64,000 nt of DNA from Zingiber officinale (GCF_018446385.1 NC_055998.1:19771173-19835172); one strand, 5' to 3'. Shown: positions 31,889-45,100, numbered from the stretch's first letter. Numbers and translations are program-made. The notes: generated from the letters alone by a model not told the origin.

Positions 31889-34800
31889 ATGGCCGGCCGA
31901 TGCCTTGGCACTCTCGCCCGGCATGTACGGGCTCGTCTCATCTCCACTGCTGCTCTGGAGATCCCACAAACCTCCGTGATCCTTCGATCCCTCGATCTCG
32001 CAATCAATCCAGGCTCACCTTTGAATCTCCAACACGCTCCAGTGCGAGTCCGCTCTCTCAGTTTGATTCGTGTCGCTAGCCCTCGCTTTTTTTCTTCCCG
32101 TCCAACGAATTCTTCAGACGAGGAGGAAGATGACGCTGAATACGAAGAAGGAGATGAGGAGTACGAGGAAGAGGAGACAGAACATACATTAGGTCCAAAA
32201 AGCATCGGACAAAGTGGAAAAACAGAGGAAGAGAAGGTTGCAGAGGCGGCTGAGATTGGATATAAGGTGATCGGCCCACTGGATTCGTCGGAGAATCCGT
32301 TCAAGTCATACGAACCATATTTCGCTGTTGTTCAGGTAAATATAGACTGCCGTCTTGCTTTCGTTTTTGACTTCATGGTATTATTTTTGATGCATAGAAT
32401 CTTGAAAGTTCTTTTTTTGTTGCCCATAGATTGGTTCCCATCAGTTCAAAGTCAGCAATGGAGATTCCATTTTCACTGAAAGACTCAAGTACTGTGAGGT
32501 TAACGATAAGGTAAGTGCCTTCGAACATATAGTCAAGTTCGCGTGTTTCAATTGTTGCCTTCCTTGCGATTAGTATAGTGTTTTATCTCTCAATTAAGAT
32601 TACTGGTTCTTTTCTTCATTCGAAGCTTGCCTCTCATGTTGGGTTGGCTCATAGCTGGACCTGCACTCGGTTCAATTACACAACTTTTGCATGCGGCCAA
32701 CAGACAATGTATCCATTTTAAAGACGTTTTACATGGTTTTTAGGTTGATGTTGTGGCATTCCACCTCAAGTTGCATGCTAAGATGAAATAGTGCCTCAGG
32801 ATGCAGCGAACGAATATTGTGGGCTAAGTAGCTTGCAAAGAATAAGATTGGAAGAGCTTTTGGTGTTGTGCAAGGGCAGGGGCTAGGGAAAGTCTTTCTT
32901 ATTTCTGTGTCAGCATTAGGAGAAGAGTTTAGGGTAATTGAGAGGGGGCTTCTTCTACATGGTGTGGGTTGCATTATATCCTAGTTTTTTTAGACTTCTG
33001 TTTCTATGTCATATACACTTCTAGTTTATTTGTGAATATGGGCTTAGGCTAAACAATGGTTGCTCACTGGTGTTCCTTTGTTATGCATGTGTTTGTTGCC
33101 TTGTTTGTGGTCATTCAGTTACTAACAAGGCCTTAGGTGAATTGTCTTGGCGCACCATTTCTGATCAAAAAGGGATGGTTTTAGATGATAGATAATGGGG
33201 TGTGGTTTTTTATGTTGTTCTAACTTATTTATGGTTCTTTAATTATGTGAAATTCAAGAAATGGTCATGGAGAAGCCTCAACCCAAAACGTAGCATCTGA
33301 GGTGATCAAACCTAGCAAGTGGCATCATAATGCTATTTCTAGATTGGAAGAGCATTTCACTAGGCCTTCATAGTGGGTGGTGTGGTCAACATGAGAGACA
33401 AGTTTTTCTAAGCCTAACAAGGACTTCAATAGTATCATAGGGGATATTTAGTGTTCATATGAGATGTTAAATTTTTGTTAGGTTGATTAATGATATTAGA
33501 GTTGCTAACGTAGCAGGTATTCTACCTAGCAATGAGAAGAGAACAATCACTACCATCACATTGTGTCGTGTAGCTAATATTGCTATTGAGAGTACGTACA
33601 AGGTGTCATGAAGAAATTGGTGGAATGTTACATGTCAATCAGTGCCATCAATCAAGTCCATCTAGAAAATTATTCAAGCTACAAATAAACCAGTTGAAGT
33701 ATCTTATTATTATTTGCCAAGACCTTGTGGATGAGTTTGCTAAGGTAATTGAGAAGATAATAGATGGTAACATGGCAAAGATTTTAATTACTTAATGTTC
33801 TAATTTGTATTATACTTTTTTCAATACACTCTTGGTTGGCAAGCAAGGTAAGACAACTCTCTAGAAGATGGTAAATAAAGTATATTGCACATGTTGCTTT
33901 AAAAAAAGAGAAAATTTGCAAAATGAGAGCAAAAAGGGTCCGTCACTAGGGCGAGAATCTAGGTAGCCTAGATCTAGATTCAAACTCAGATAAACAATGC
34001 TAATTGTTTAGGTGCAAGATATATGACCACCTCAAAAGAACTTGTCCATAGTCCCTAGATAAAAAAAGCAGAGGTTCATGATAGTGTACAAACAATCATG
34101 GCTTAAGATATTATTGTTTGTCATCTTAATGGTTAATAATAATACTTCCTATAGTACTGTAGTTTGATTTCATTGTGCAATATATAGGAGAGAGTAGTTT
34201 GAGATTTGTTATGAGTATGGCTGAGACCTCATGTCTAAAACTCAGAGGTGGAGGTGGAGATATTGGCCGTTGGCTCAATCAATCTTTGTTTTCGTGAAGA
34301 AGCTTATATATTTTGGACAAGCAATCCTTCCCAAAGATGAGGAAGAAATTGATTTCATCGAGCCTATTAGATTAAACAGTTGGGAGGGTGGTTATTGGGA
34401 ATTGAACACACATGATATGATGATAAGAAGGTTAGAGACATTTGTGTGAAGACTTCTCTAACCCTAGGACATATGAGTTGGGTAGCACATCTAGTGAGCT
34501 CAGATTGCATAACGTGTCTCATGAAAACACAATCAATTAAAAGAGATAATCTTCTAGTTTTCTATGTCCTTATAGCTCCTATGGATATCCATATGTGGTT
34601 GAATAATGCAGCAATCAAAGTGGTTGCACACATGCTTAATTGAGGTTAACTCAAGGATGTAAATCCCAATTTATTCAATGGTGGAGCAAGTTGAGGTTGG
34701 TGCTTCGAAGCATCACACTTACAGCAAAATCTTATTGTGGTGGCGATTCATTGGGTTGGCTTGTTTTTTAGCCTACACGTGAGTGAATGTGAGCTTGGCA

Positions 34801-36600
34801 CATACATGCAATGTAGCCCAGCACGACCTTATACCATGTGTGCAGGCACACCATGTTTGACTATGGCTTAATGTGCAACCGTTATAGTAATCCTTTCTTT
34901 TACATTTTTTTTTGGGTTTGGCCACTTCTAGTCTTGTCCTACGATTTTCCATATTGGGTTGTGTACAAATGCAAGAGTACCTTGGGATATGTGTAATGAG
35001 TATTGGAGAACAAAAATTTGTAGAGAGAATTTTTCTTGTTTCTTTTTGTTTTCTTAATTAGCATTTTAAAAAAAGTTTGCTTTCTTTTGCGAAATGTGAG
35101 CAACAGCTTATGCAGATTTCTCTATTCTTTTTTCTTTTCTTTTCTTTTCATATAATAGAGGCTTGAATTTTCTTTGTAGATGTAAAGTTGAACTACATTA
35201 TATCCTTTCTTTTCCGTTACTTTGTGATTTGTGTTTATCATTGTATCAGAGCAAGTTGTTTAGTTCTACACTGGGTATGTTGTATATTGTTTCTACCTAG
35301 AGAGGAAAAGTTTTTCATTATGCTCCTTGTGCATATCACTATATGAGCCTTTGCAGCTGCTTGAAAAATTGGTTCTTTTTTAGATTTTTACTTATGACCA
35401 AAGCATTTTGAATGCATAATTTCTCGTGAGAGAAGACTGGACGGACCCTTTTAGAAGTAACTTGAAAAGCACTATCTAGTTTTGATATATGAATTTTATG
35501 CTAGCTCGTGTAGTAGTACCCATGGATAATCTCCTTCAAGGCTTTGATTCACTTGTATACACTCCAGAAACTTCATTGAATTTGGCATTTTTTGTCTAGA
35601 CGTTTTGTTTACTTGTTTTTCGTGAACAATTATTTATTACTCTTCAATAGAACCTTCGTCCATTACTCTACTCATTGTTTTAATTTTGGATCACCTCTTT
35701 CAAGAAAGGTAACCTTTATAAAAACTTGCTATTTTGCTTTCTACCACCCGATTATCTTTTAGATTAAAACAACCAAGACAATAGCACAGATTAAGAAATA
35801 CAGCAATTGTTACAGAATGCTTGCGCTAACACTCAAACGATGTTTCCTATGTTTTTATTTACTCTTTCTGGTTTGTTTGCAGTTAAACTTGCACAGAGTT
35901 TTGATGTTGGGATCAAAAACACAAACAATTATTGGTAGGCCAATGGTACCTGAAGCCGTGGTGCATGCTGTTGTTGAAGAACATGTAAGCAACCATTTAT
36001 CTTTTTATTCCTTTTGTTTTCTATTGAGATGCTATCTGCATCTTGCTAGACTGTCCTTGTAGCTAAAGATAATTATACATGCAGGTATCTCTTGTATCTA
36101 ATATCAGTTCTGTGGAATAAGCATTATATAGTTGTTCCTGAGATTTCGTCAAGAACTCACAATTATCCTCAGTTGCTTCTGAGTCAATACGCTTATTTTG
36201 AAATCATTATTTTTTGTTCACCGAAATAAGACGTGCTAGAAAGCAATTTTGGACCATCTTAGATCTAAAAATGTCTACTCAGTATTTCATTATTCATTTT
36301 CTTAAAGATATTTTTTTCTCTATAAATCTATGCATGTGATATCTTTTTCTTCTGCTAACTGATATTGATGTCTTCTCAGGCTTTAGACGCAAAAGTTATC
36401 ATATTCAAGAAAAAACGAAGAAAAAATTACCGTCGAACCAAGGGCCACCGCCAGGTGAGATCTCAAATCAAGTACTAAATATGTTGCTTTGGTATCAGCT
36501 TCTTATAAATGCTCCATTGTCACTTTAGGAACTCACTAAGCTGAGGATCACCGATATACAAGGCATAGACAAATCAGAAATTGCTGCAACTGTTGCTTAA
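31889..36600 (+). CDS. RPL21M: Mitochondrial ribosomal protein bL21m
   Basis: Exons 31889-32335, 32430-32510, 35883-35984, 36380-36454 and 36529-36600 are all in phase 0 with GT-AG introns. They give 258 codons plus stop. The protein is a large-subunit component of the mitochondrial ribosome. The N-terminus (MAGRCLGTLARHVRARLIS) is Arg-rich like a mitochondrial transit peptide. An acidic stretch (EEEDDAEYEEGDEEYEEEE) lies near residues 72-92. The L21 core starts at YFAVVQIGSHQFKVSNGD, and the signature KKRRKNYRRTKGHRQELT comes near the end. In Arabidopsis the mitochondrial L21 gene is NFD1, needed for nuclear fusion in gametes. The frame is intact, so it is probably functional. Confidence 0.95.
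32511..35882 (+). other. Long intron 2 of RPL21M (3372 bp)
   Basis: All other introns of the gene are under 400 bp. Bases 33250-34700 contain broken reading frames with no recognised domain and may be an old insertion. I found no terminal repeats. Confidence 0.6.
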
Positions 36601-37589
36601 GTTTTTCATATTCAACAATCCAATCGCTGCCATGCACCACTGAACATGAATACATGATGATTGCATTCATGTGAACTTAGTGCTCCACCAGAACAGAAGT
36701 CGGGAAACCTCTGCCAAAATCGTGCCCCAGAACTTTCAACGATTCAAAAATTTAATATTTTTTTTTGCCTGTTTGGAAATTGTGGTAGCTAACCTCTGCT
36801 GGGATTTGTCTAATTGATCCTTTCTTGGTGATTTCCAAAAACATCTGCCTCAATTTTCTGCCATTTACTATGTTTTCACCATGTTCGCACAAACAATGGT
36901 TTGCTGTTGGTACGCATAAATTTAAATCTGGTGCTTAATAAAAAAATCATATTGTCTTATGTATTTGAAATGTCGAATCTCATTATCAAGTAAACTTGTT
37001 CACTACGTCAATTAATTTTTTTTTCTTTTGTTTTTAACACCATTGTGCAGAAGCTGCAAATTCTTTTCGGTGTGAAGCTCTTAATCAAGCTGGGTGGAAT
37101 TGTCTTCCGCTGGCCTAGTTCACTATGAAATCGGACCATGCCGAGTGACACTGGCTGCTATTGGCTGAAATAGGGCCATTATTCACAAAATAATTGATAG
37201 ATTATTGCATAGGAATTTTAGAATTTTAATTAATTTACCGCGCATGCTGTTTTTGGAAATTTTCATTTCGCATATATAATTATTATAATATCAAAATCAC
37301 GAGCATATTGCTGTGATACCTCTCCTCCTTTTACTTGGCTTAAAAGTTTCATTCGTTTTTTTATTATTATTTTTATTATATCCATTTAAAAATGTACTGT
37401 TATCATTATCGAATTTAGATTTGAGGGTAGGAATATATTAAAGAGGTTTACAAAAGTATATTAATTTTAATTTGAAGGGATTTAAAATTTGCTAGATCTA
37501 TTAGATAATTTAGTATGACAAGGATATACTTAGTATTGGTGATTTTCATAAAGTAAAAAACCAAAGAAAGAATTTAATTATGTCCCTTT
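36601..37589. other. RPL21M 3' region and AT-rich intergenic DNA
   Basis: A possible poly(A) signal AATAAA lies near 36939. No gene seen. Confidence 0.5.
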
Positions 37590-38003
37590 ACTTGTTGATT
37601 GGTATCGTTTGATATTTGAATAAAAGATTATGATAAAAAAAACATGTCCTTTTATAAATAATATTTTAAACACTATAAAATATCATCTGTATAAATAATT
37701 CAGCATCTTCGTAATAAAAAATTTTTCTCTCAAAATTACTTACTATTTTAAGTATTATTTGTATATTATTATATTACAATAACAACATACAAGCATTCAA
37801 TTATTAAGTTTAAATAAACCCTCGATAGAATCGATCAAATTTTTCACCAATAATTTTAAGAAATTATTTATGTTTTCTCAAGTAAATTTACTTTGGACTT
37901 TCTTGTTAGGTTATTTCAAAGCTAGAGGGGGGTGAATAGTTTCTTGCGCTTCGATGATAATGATTTGGAGCGGAATACTCGAAGCAAGTTCTCCAATGCT
38001 AAC
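37590..38003. repeat. Copia LTR/leader copy, left of Tat copy 3
   Basis: It matches 40338-40746 over about 400 bp, from GTATCGTTTGATATTTGAAT to GCAAG(T/C)TCTCCAATG. It contains GCTAGAGGGGGGTGAATAG, typical of plant Copia LTRs or leaders. A distant relative is at 51730-51960. Confidence 0.8.
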
Positions 38004-38814
38004 TGATCCTGTCTGAGCGTTGAGTCGATGAACACTGGGGGCGTGGCACTCTCCGCTGTCTTCGACTGGTGATGTGGATCTCCGGCGAACCTGCAAAGAA
38101 GCCGAGCCGAGAAGGGGTTCCCGGCGACGACCCTCTAACGCTCAAGTCAGAAAGCGAAGAGAAGAGGAAGAAACAAAGTAACACTACTGTGGCTATAGTA
38201 CTCCAGATTGCATACCTTCGATGAAGTCTGAGAGTCTTTATATAGGACCCCGGAGAGGCGCGCGCATGCTTTTCGAGACGTGCACGCTTCTCCAAACATA
38301 CCTAAAACGTGGATGTCAGAAAAGCATGCCTGACGTCATTCCACAATCGTCCGAGCGTATCTCTGGCATGATAGTGGAAGCTCCCACCGTACGATCCTCT
38401 GTATAGCTCGACCGCCGACCATTCTGTTTGTCGGCGGCCGGTGTCTCGAGGCTGATATCGTCAGCTGTTCCTTTTGTCTCCTTCTGGGTTTTGTCATCTA
38501 ATGGTCCGGTCGGGACAGCCACTCGGTTCTCCTGGCATACTGGGATGTGAGTGTATCAGACCGACCGGGAAAGTCCACGGTCACATGCTCGGATGAGATT
38601 GCGCCTTCTTGGTCTGCGACTCTTCCGAGTGGCCTGGCCACTCGGACAGATAGTTCTTTTACCTTGAGCGTCGGAAACCCGACCCGTGGTCGAGCTGTCT
38701 TCCGTCCGGCCTGGGGGATTTACGGCCGGGCGATCGGATGACCTATCCACTCGGCAGGACTTTAGGGTTGACCCTCCTGACCTTTGACCTCCACGCGTCC
38801 TTACCACCGGATCA
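38004..38814 (-). repeat. 3' LTR of Tat copy 3 (811 bp)
   Basis: TATA-like TATATAAAG at 38236-38244 on the minus strand. More diverged from copies 1 and 2 than copy 2's LTRs are from each other. Confidence 0.85.
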
Positions 38815-38833
38815 CGTGCTTCCCTCTCAAGTC
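38815..38833 (-). other. Polypurine tract of Tat copy 3
   Basis: On the minus strand GACTTGAGAGGGAAGCACG, before the LTR; less pure than in copies 1 and 2. Confidence 0.65.
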
Positions 38834-39197
38834 TAGTCGAAGGAGGCGCTAAGTCCAACTGACTGGACTGTGAGTCTCTCCGAGTGACAACCGATCTGCC
38901 ATTTTCGATAATGCCCTTCCGTCCGGCCTAAATGGAGTCGCGTACTGCCATTCGACCGGCTACTGATGATTATCCTGCCGACCTGCTGGCGGTCAACCCT
39001 GACGCCTCTCGGATATCCTTGGAATGCGTGCAAATCCTTGCCATTAAGGCAGAGCACGCTGCCCCTGCGCCGTAATGGGGCTGATTAAATGTGCTCCTGT
39101 GACCAGATGCCACGTGGCGCTGCTGCCATCATTGTACGACAGCGGCGTCGGGTTCCGTGACCTGAGTCCAACGGTTCGGCGAGACTGAGCTCAACCT

Positions 39198-39204
39198 TAT
39201 AAAG
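39198..39204 (+). promoter_or_regulatory. Possible TATA box of the accessory ORF in Tat copy 3
   Basis: TATAAAG about 285 bp before the ORF start, on the strand of the ORF, i.e. opposite to the element. Suggests the antisense ORF has its own promoter. Confidence 0.4.
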
Positions 39205-39487
39205 CTCTCGTCGTTCTCCTCCGCCGCACTTTCGCATTCGCGTCTCCAGAAGCCTTCTCTTGCGCTCAGTGCTCCGGCGACTTTGTTCCTCAGCATTCCG
39301 GCGACCCTTCGCCCTCTTCTTTCGGCCACCTTCTTTTCCGTAAGGATCTCTTGCCTCTTGCTCCTCTGTTCTCGTGTTTCTTCCCGCATTCTTCGCTGTG
39401 TTTGTGCTCCGTGGTTATTGTTCTTATCGTCTTTCCGTCGAGCCCCCTGCTCTTCCTTCTGCCTTTGGTCTTTCCACTATTCCGGCA

Positions 39488-40337
39488 ATGGCCAGCTCTT
39501 CCCAGCCCACTGATCTCACTCCCGGCCCATGGTATACGACCATGGAGTCACGGTTCGATCGGCGCAATGCAGAAAGCTTAATTAACGCCTTCAATCTTCC
39601 TTCTGATTTCAAACTTATTTTGCTCTCGCCTTCCGCTTGGCCACACAAATCGCCGCGCGACACTATCTGTTTTTTCCGTGATCAATTTACAGCCGGTCTG
39701 TGGTTTCCTCTCCACCCCTTTATCGTCTAAGTCTGTAATTTCTTCGGCATTCCGCTCGCCTAGTTGGTACCCAATACCTTCCGCCTCCTGTGCGGAGTCG
39801 TAGTATTATTTAAGATACACGACATTCCCCTCCGTCCGGAGGTCTTCTATTACTTCTACTATCCTAAGCAGTCCGAGCTGGGCACTTATCTGTTCCAGTC
39901 TCGGGCTGGCTTAGTCTTTTTTGATAAACTGTCCTCTTCTAACAAACACTGGAAAGAGTACTTCTTTTTCCTTCGTCTTCCCGGGCGGCTTCCTTTCCGT
40001 GCTAAATGGCAAGTCAGACCTCCCGCCTCGCCTGAACTGAAGAGGTATAAGACTCGACCGGACTACCTTCAAGCAGCGAATATGCTAGCCGGTCTGAAGC
40101 TCGACATCAACAAGCTCCTCCCTGAAGGAGTGATGTACATGTTCGGCTTGAGTCCGAGCCGAACCAAACTCCCGAGCAGCTTTGGTAAGTAATTTACTTG
40201 TGCATTTGCCTTGGGTTCTAACTGATTTCCTTCTCTTTTCTTTGCAGCGAACATCGTAATGAAATCTGTACTACTCAGGATTTTGAAGAAAAAGGCGGAA
40301 GCGATCGAGGCGGCAGCGGCCAAGGAAATGGAGCAGA
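39488..40337 (+). pseudogene. Antisense accessory ORF of Tat copy 3, truncated
   Basis: It starts MASSSQPTDLTPGPWYTTM. Exon 1 is 39488-40184, intron 40185-40247 (GT-AG, pyrimidine-rich acceptor), exon 2 begins ANIVMKSVLLRILKKKAEAI and is cut at about 40337. The gypsy-type transposon domain is clear: FFRDQFTAGLWFPLHPF, LVPNTFRLLCG, YPKQSELGTYLFQSRAG. Stops: TAA at 39728-39730 (Glu codon in copy 1) and TAG at 39761-39763 (Gln codon in copy 1). Intron position and phase equal those of copy 1. Confidence 0.8.
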
Positions 40338-42110
40338 TGAGTATCGTTTGATATTTGAATAAAAGGTTATGATAGAAAAAACATATCCTTTTATAAATAA
40401 TATTTTAAACTCTATAAAATATCATTCTGTATAAATAATTCAGCATCTTCTAATAAAAATCTTTCCTCTCAAAATTACTTACTATTTTTAAGTATTATTT
40501 GTATATTATTATATTACAATAACAATATACAAGTATTTAATTATTGAGTTTAAATAAATCCTCGATAGAATCGACTAAAATTTTTACCAATAATTTTACT
40601 ATTTATGTCTTCTCAAGTAAATTTGCTTTGGACTTTCTTGTTGGGTCACTTCAGAGCTAGGGGGGGGGGGGGGGGGGAATAGCTTCTCGCATTTCGATTA
40701 TAATGATTTGGAGCGGAATACTCGAAGCAAGCTCTCCAATGTTAACAATATGGATTTACTTGATATTCATCTCAAGAAGAGGCGACTAATCCAAGGATCC
40801 AGCCCTCACACACATCCACTATCAAATAAACTCCTTCTCGATAAGTATCGGAGGTGGAGAAACTTTATACAACACCACTCAACAAGAATACAACTTACAC
40901 AAGAAGAAAAATATAATAATACAAAAAGAAAACCTCTTCTTGCTTGCTCTCTTATTGATGAAGATGCCTTTGGACTAGTTGAAAAGTGCAGCAACACTTC
41001 TCTTCCAAGCTCGAAGTTCGGTGATGAGTAGCGGAGAAGAATGTGTAGGCTATCGTAGTGAAACAGTACACACGAAGCCCTTTTATCGCGTGCACAACGA
41101 CTAGTTTTTCAAGCTTAATCGACTAGCCTAATCGATTAGGAAGCTTTCTGTTCACGCGAGAACCTGCCATAAGCGATAAAGCTTCCCTGCTTAATCGCTT
41201 GCCAAACTCTCTGTGCATTTGTGAAATCCAAGCTTAATCGATTGTCGTGGTCGATTAAGCATTTGTAATCGATTGACCTAATCGATTACGAAACTTTCTG
41301 TGCACTCGAGAACTTCGCTTAATTGATTGCCCTAATCGATTAAGCTTCGGTAATCGACCAACCTAGTCGATTACCAAACCCTAACTTCCAAACTAAAGTC
41401 TAGGGTTCCCTTACCTAATATACGATCAACCTTGACCTGTTGGGACTCCTCATTATTTAACATCTAGTCAACCTTGACCTGCCGGGACTTCTTCACCAAG
41501 TGTCCAGTCCATCATTTGACTCACTTGGACTTTCCATCTCATGCCAAGTGTAAGGTCAACCTTGACCCATTTGAACTTCCCAACATCAGATGTCCGATCA
41601 ACCTTGACCCATCTGGACCTCCACATGCCTGATTTCATTCACCAGGACTTTCCTTCTGCCTAGCTTTATTCACTAGGACTTTCACCTGACTTCATTCACC
41701 AAGATTTTCCTTCTGCTTAGTTTCACTCACTAGGACTTTCACTTGCCTTCACTCACCAGGATTTTCCATCTGCCTAGCTTCACTCACTAGGACTTTCAAC
41801 ACCAAGTGTCCGTCAACACTGACTCACCTAGTTTTTCTCTTCTGTCAACCTTCTCGTTGGACTTGTCCTTGCCTAACCTCAAGTTAGGACTTTTCAATCA
41901 AGTATCTGGTCAACCTTAACCTACTTGACCAATCTCCACACACATATACAATTGCAACTGTAATTTCCATATATTGTCAAACAATCTTCATATATTGTCA
42001 AACATCGAAATCTAAACATCAAGACTCAAACTTGAGCCAACTAAAGTTTAGTCAACCTGGTCAACCTTGACCTAGGGGATATTGTACCAACATTTCCTAC
42101 AGATTTTGTC
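40338..42110 (+). repeat. Copia LTR/leader, right copy, with palindromic and phrase repeats
   Basis: The first 410 bp duplicate 37590-38003. A run of 18 G lies at 40660-40677. Bases 41100-41390 are crowded with TAATCGATTA-type palindromes. Bases 41440-41900 repeat the phrases CAACCTTGACC and CACTAGGACTTTC. No trustworthy gene; the ORFs in it are chance. Confidence 0.7.
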
Positions 42111-45100
42111 AAGTTGGAAAGGTTCGATGGAGAAAACGTTCGGCGTTGGAAATAGAAATTACATTTCATACTCACTTCTCTAAATGTGGTATATGATTTT
42201 ACCACACCAAAACTGATGGAAAAAGAAAATAAAGCTGTGGCACAAACACGAGCAAGACAAAAATGGGATCAATATGATTATGTATGCAATAGATATATTT
42301 GCAATGCAATGACTGATGTTTTGTTTGATCAATACTTCAACAAGGGAACTGCAAAGGAAATATGTGACTCACTTGAAGCTAAGCATCAATCTGAAGATTC
42401 TATAAGTAAGAAATTTTAAGGAAATATGTGACTTACTTGAAGCTAAGTATCAATTTGAAGATTCTACAAGTAAGAAATTTTTATTTTCTAAATTTTTTCA
42501 ATATGTCTAATACTAGAAAAAATATTGAGCAATTCCATAAAGTCATACACATTTATAATCAATTTTCACAACATGGAATGCATATGGATGAATCTATTGA
42601 TGTATCTTCGGTGATTGACAAACTTCCTAATTCATGGAAAGATTGTAAAAACAATCTTAAGCATAAAAAGGATATGCCTATCGAAGAATTGACTAGCCAT
42701 CTTCGTATTGAGGAAGATTTTCATGCTAACAATTCGGAGAAACAATCCTCTAAGGTGGCAAGAATGCCTGAGTATGTGGTGATCATCGTAGAGGCATATT
42801 TGTATGAGAAATCCTAAGATTAATGGATTGATACCAATACTACAAATCACATTTGTATCAATCAAATCAATTCTCTACCTATTCACTGGTAGAAGAAGAC
42901 ATAATTATCTATATAGGGAACCACTCTACGACAACAGACAAAGGAATTGATAATGTCAAATTGAAGTTCACTTTAGGAAAGCCACTTATGTTGACTAATG
43001 TGTATCATGTTCCTTAAGTTAGGAGGAACCTTGCTTCTGGAAGCATACTTAGCAAATGTGACTTCAAAATTGTTATTGAATCTAATTTTATAATCATCCT
43101 TAAAGGAGGTGTATTTGTTGGCTGTATGATGAAATGTTTAAGATGAATATAAATAAAATTATTATGTCTGTTTATATGGTTGACTCATTCAATTTGTGAC
43201 ATTTTTGTCTAAGACATGTTAATTCTAGAAAAATGCATGATATGAGTAATCTGAGTTTAATACCCAAATGTAAGGATGATATACTAGAAAAATGCAAAGT
43301 ATCCATGCAAAATAAAATAACTAAAATTTCATTTCCTAGTATAAAAAGAAGTAGTTCTATATTAAAATTAATACATAATGATGTATGTGATTTATGTTAC
43401 GCCTACTAGGGGAGGAAAATATTTTTTATTACCTTTATAGATGATTTTTCTATATATTCTTATGTTTATTTAATGAGGACTAAGGATGAAGTGTCAGATA
43501 AACTTAAAATCTATAAGACCGAAATAGAAAATATATGTAATTCTAAGATTAAATGTCTTAAAAGTGCTAGACATCTTTTGCATATACTTCTCAATAAAAT
43601 GGAATGACAGAAAGAAAAATAAAATTCTTATTTAACTAGTGAATACTATGTTGAGTAATTCACAACTAAGTAAAGATTATTGAGCTGAAGCGATAAAAAC
43701 TGTATGTCACATTCTAAATTGTGTTCCTTCTAAAGGAAACAAAGTCATCCCATATGAATTATGCAAGAAACACAAGCCTAATTTATCTTACTTACTCGTT
43801 TGGGGATGTCGAACTATTGTTAGATTTCCTGAATCAAAAGTGAAGTAGTTAGGAGAAAATGGCATTGAGTGCATCTTTTTGGATTATGTTGAGCATAATA
43901 AGGCATATAGGTTCCTTATTATTTAACCAAATAATTATATTTCTGTCAATGTCATATTTGAATCACGTGATGTTATATTTTATGAGAGCATATTTTTTAC
44001 TATACCTAAAGCCTTAGATTCTGAAGTTCCTTATGATTCTACTACTAGTGCACCAATAATCAGTAATAAAACAATTGTTCATGCAAATCTTGATATTAGT
44101 CCTCTCGAATAAAGGAGAAGTAAAATGGCTCGAAAGAATAAATCCTTTGGACTTGATTTCATTATGCATCTTTTGGAGATAACCATATCTAAGTCAATGG
44201 GATATGATTCCAAAATATATGAATAAGCAATGAAGTCTAGAGATATTGCATTCTAAAAAAAGCAATTAATGATGAAATCTTTAAAAAGAAGATGAAAATT
44301 GATGGAACCATAGACAAGTTCAAGGCAATGTTAGCAGTAAAGGACTTTAAACAAAAGGAAGACCTAGACATTTTGATACCTATGCACCCATTGCTAGGTT
44401 TGTTTCTATTAGAATCCTAATTTCATTAGCATAAATTTATCATCTTGAAATATATCAAATGGATGTACAAATAACTTTTCTTAATAGAAAGATGAGGAAA
44501 TCTATATTGAACAACCGAAAGAGTTTATTATGCCTAGATAAGAGCATAAAGTGTGTAAATTGGTTAAGACATTATATGAAAATAAACAAGCTTCTAAACA
44601 ATAGCATAAAAATTTTGATCAAGTGATAGTTGCCAATGGATTTAAAATCCATGAATGCGACAAATATTTGTATAGTAAGTTTAACAATAATAAAGATGTT
44701 ATTATTTGTCTTTATGTGGATGACATGTTGATCTTTGAAACTAATATTATTAGTGTAAATGACACTAAATCATTATTGTCATCTTGTTTTAATATAAAAG
44801 ATTTGGGTCAAGCAAACGTGATCGTGGACATAAAGATCTTGAGGTTATTTCACAATCTCATTACATTGAAAAAGTTTGATCATTTTGATTGTAAAATAGT
44901 TACAATACATTTTGATTCAAGTATTAAATTGTATCCTAATATAGGAAATGAGGTTAACCAACTAGAATATGACAGAGTTATCAGTTCCCTGATGTATGCA
45001 ATGACATCAATTAGACCTGATATTGCATTTGTAGTTAAAAAATTGACTAGGTATACTAGCAATCTTAGTCAATTGCATTGGAATACAATTTTTCAAGTAT

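Larger units (their letters stand above)
38004..40337 (-). mobile_element. Truncated Tat-type retrotransposon, copy 3
   Basis: On the minus strand it retains the 3' LTR (38814-38004), PPT (38833-38815) and the antisense ORF region up to 40337. Gag, pol and 5' LTR are gone. The break joins directly to a second copy of the flanking Copia repeat. Ends TGATCCGG and CAGGATCA place it in the same family as copies 1 and 2. Confidence 0.88.

Noticed and set aside
31846..32304. 152-codon minus-strand ORF
   Set aside because: Antisense of RPL21M exon 1; Ser-rich because the acidic stretch is read backwards.
33580..34643. Three short ORFs in RPL21M intron 2
   Set aside because: No recognised domain, no start context, and they lie inside a spliced intron.
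39283..39581. Leu/Ser-rich ORFs before the accessory ORF of Tat copy 3
   Set aside because: They cover the pyrimidine-rich leader and overlap the real start at 39488 in other frames.
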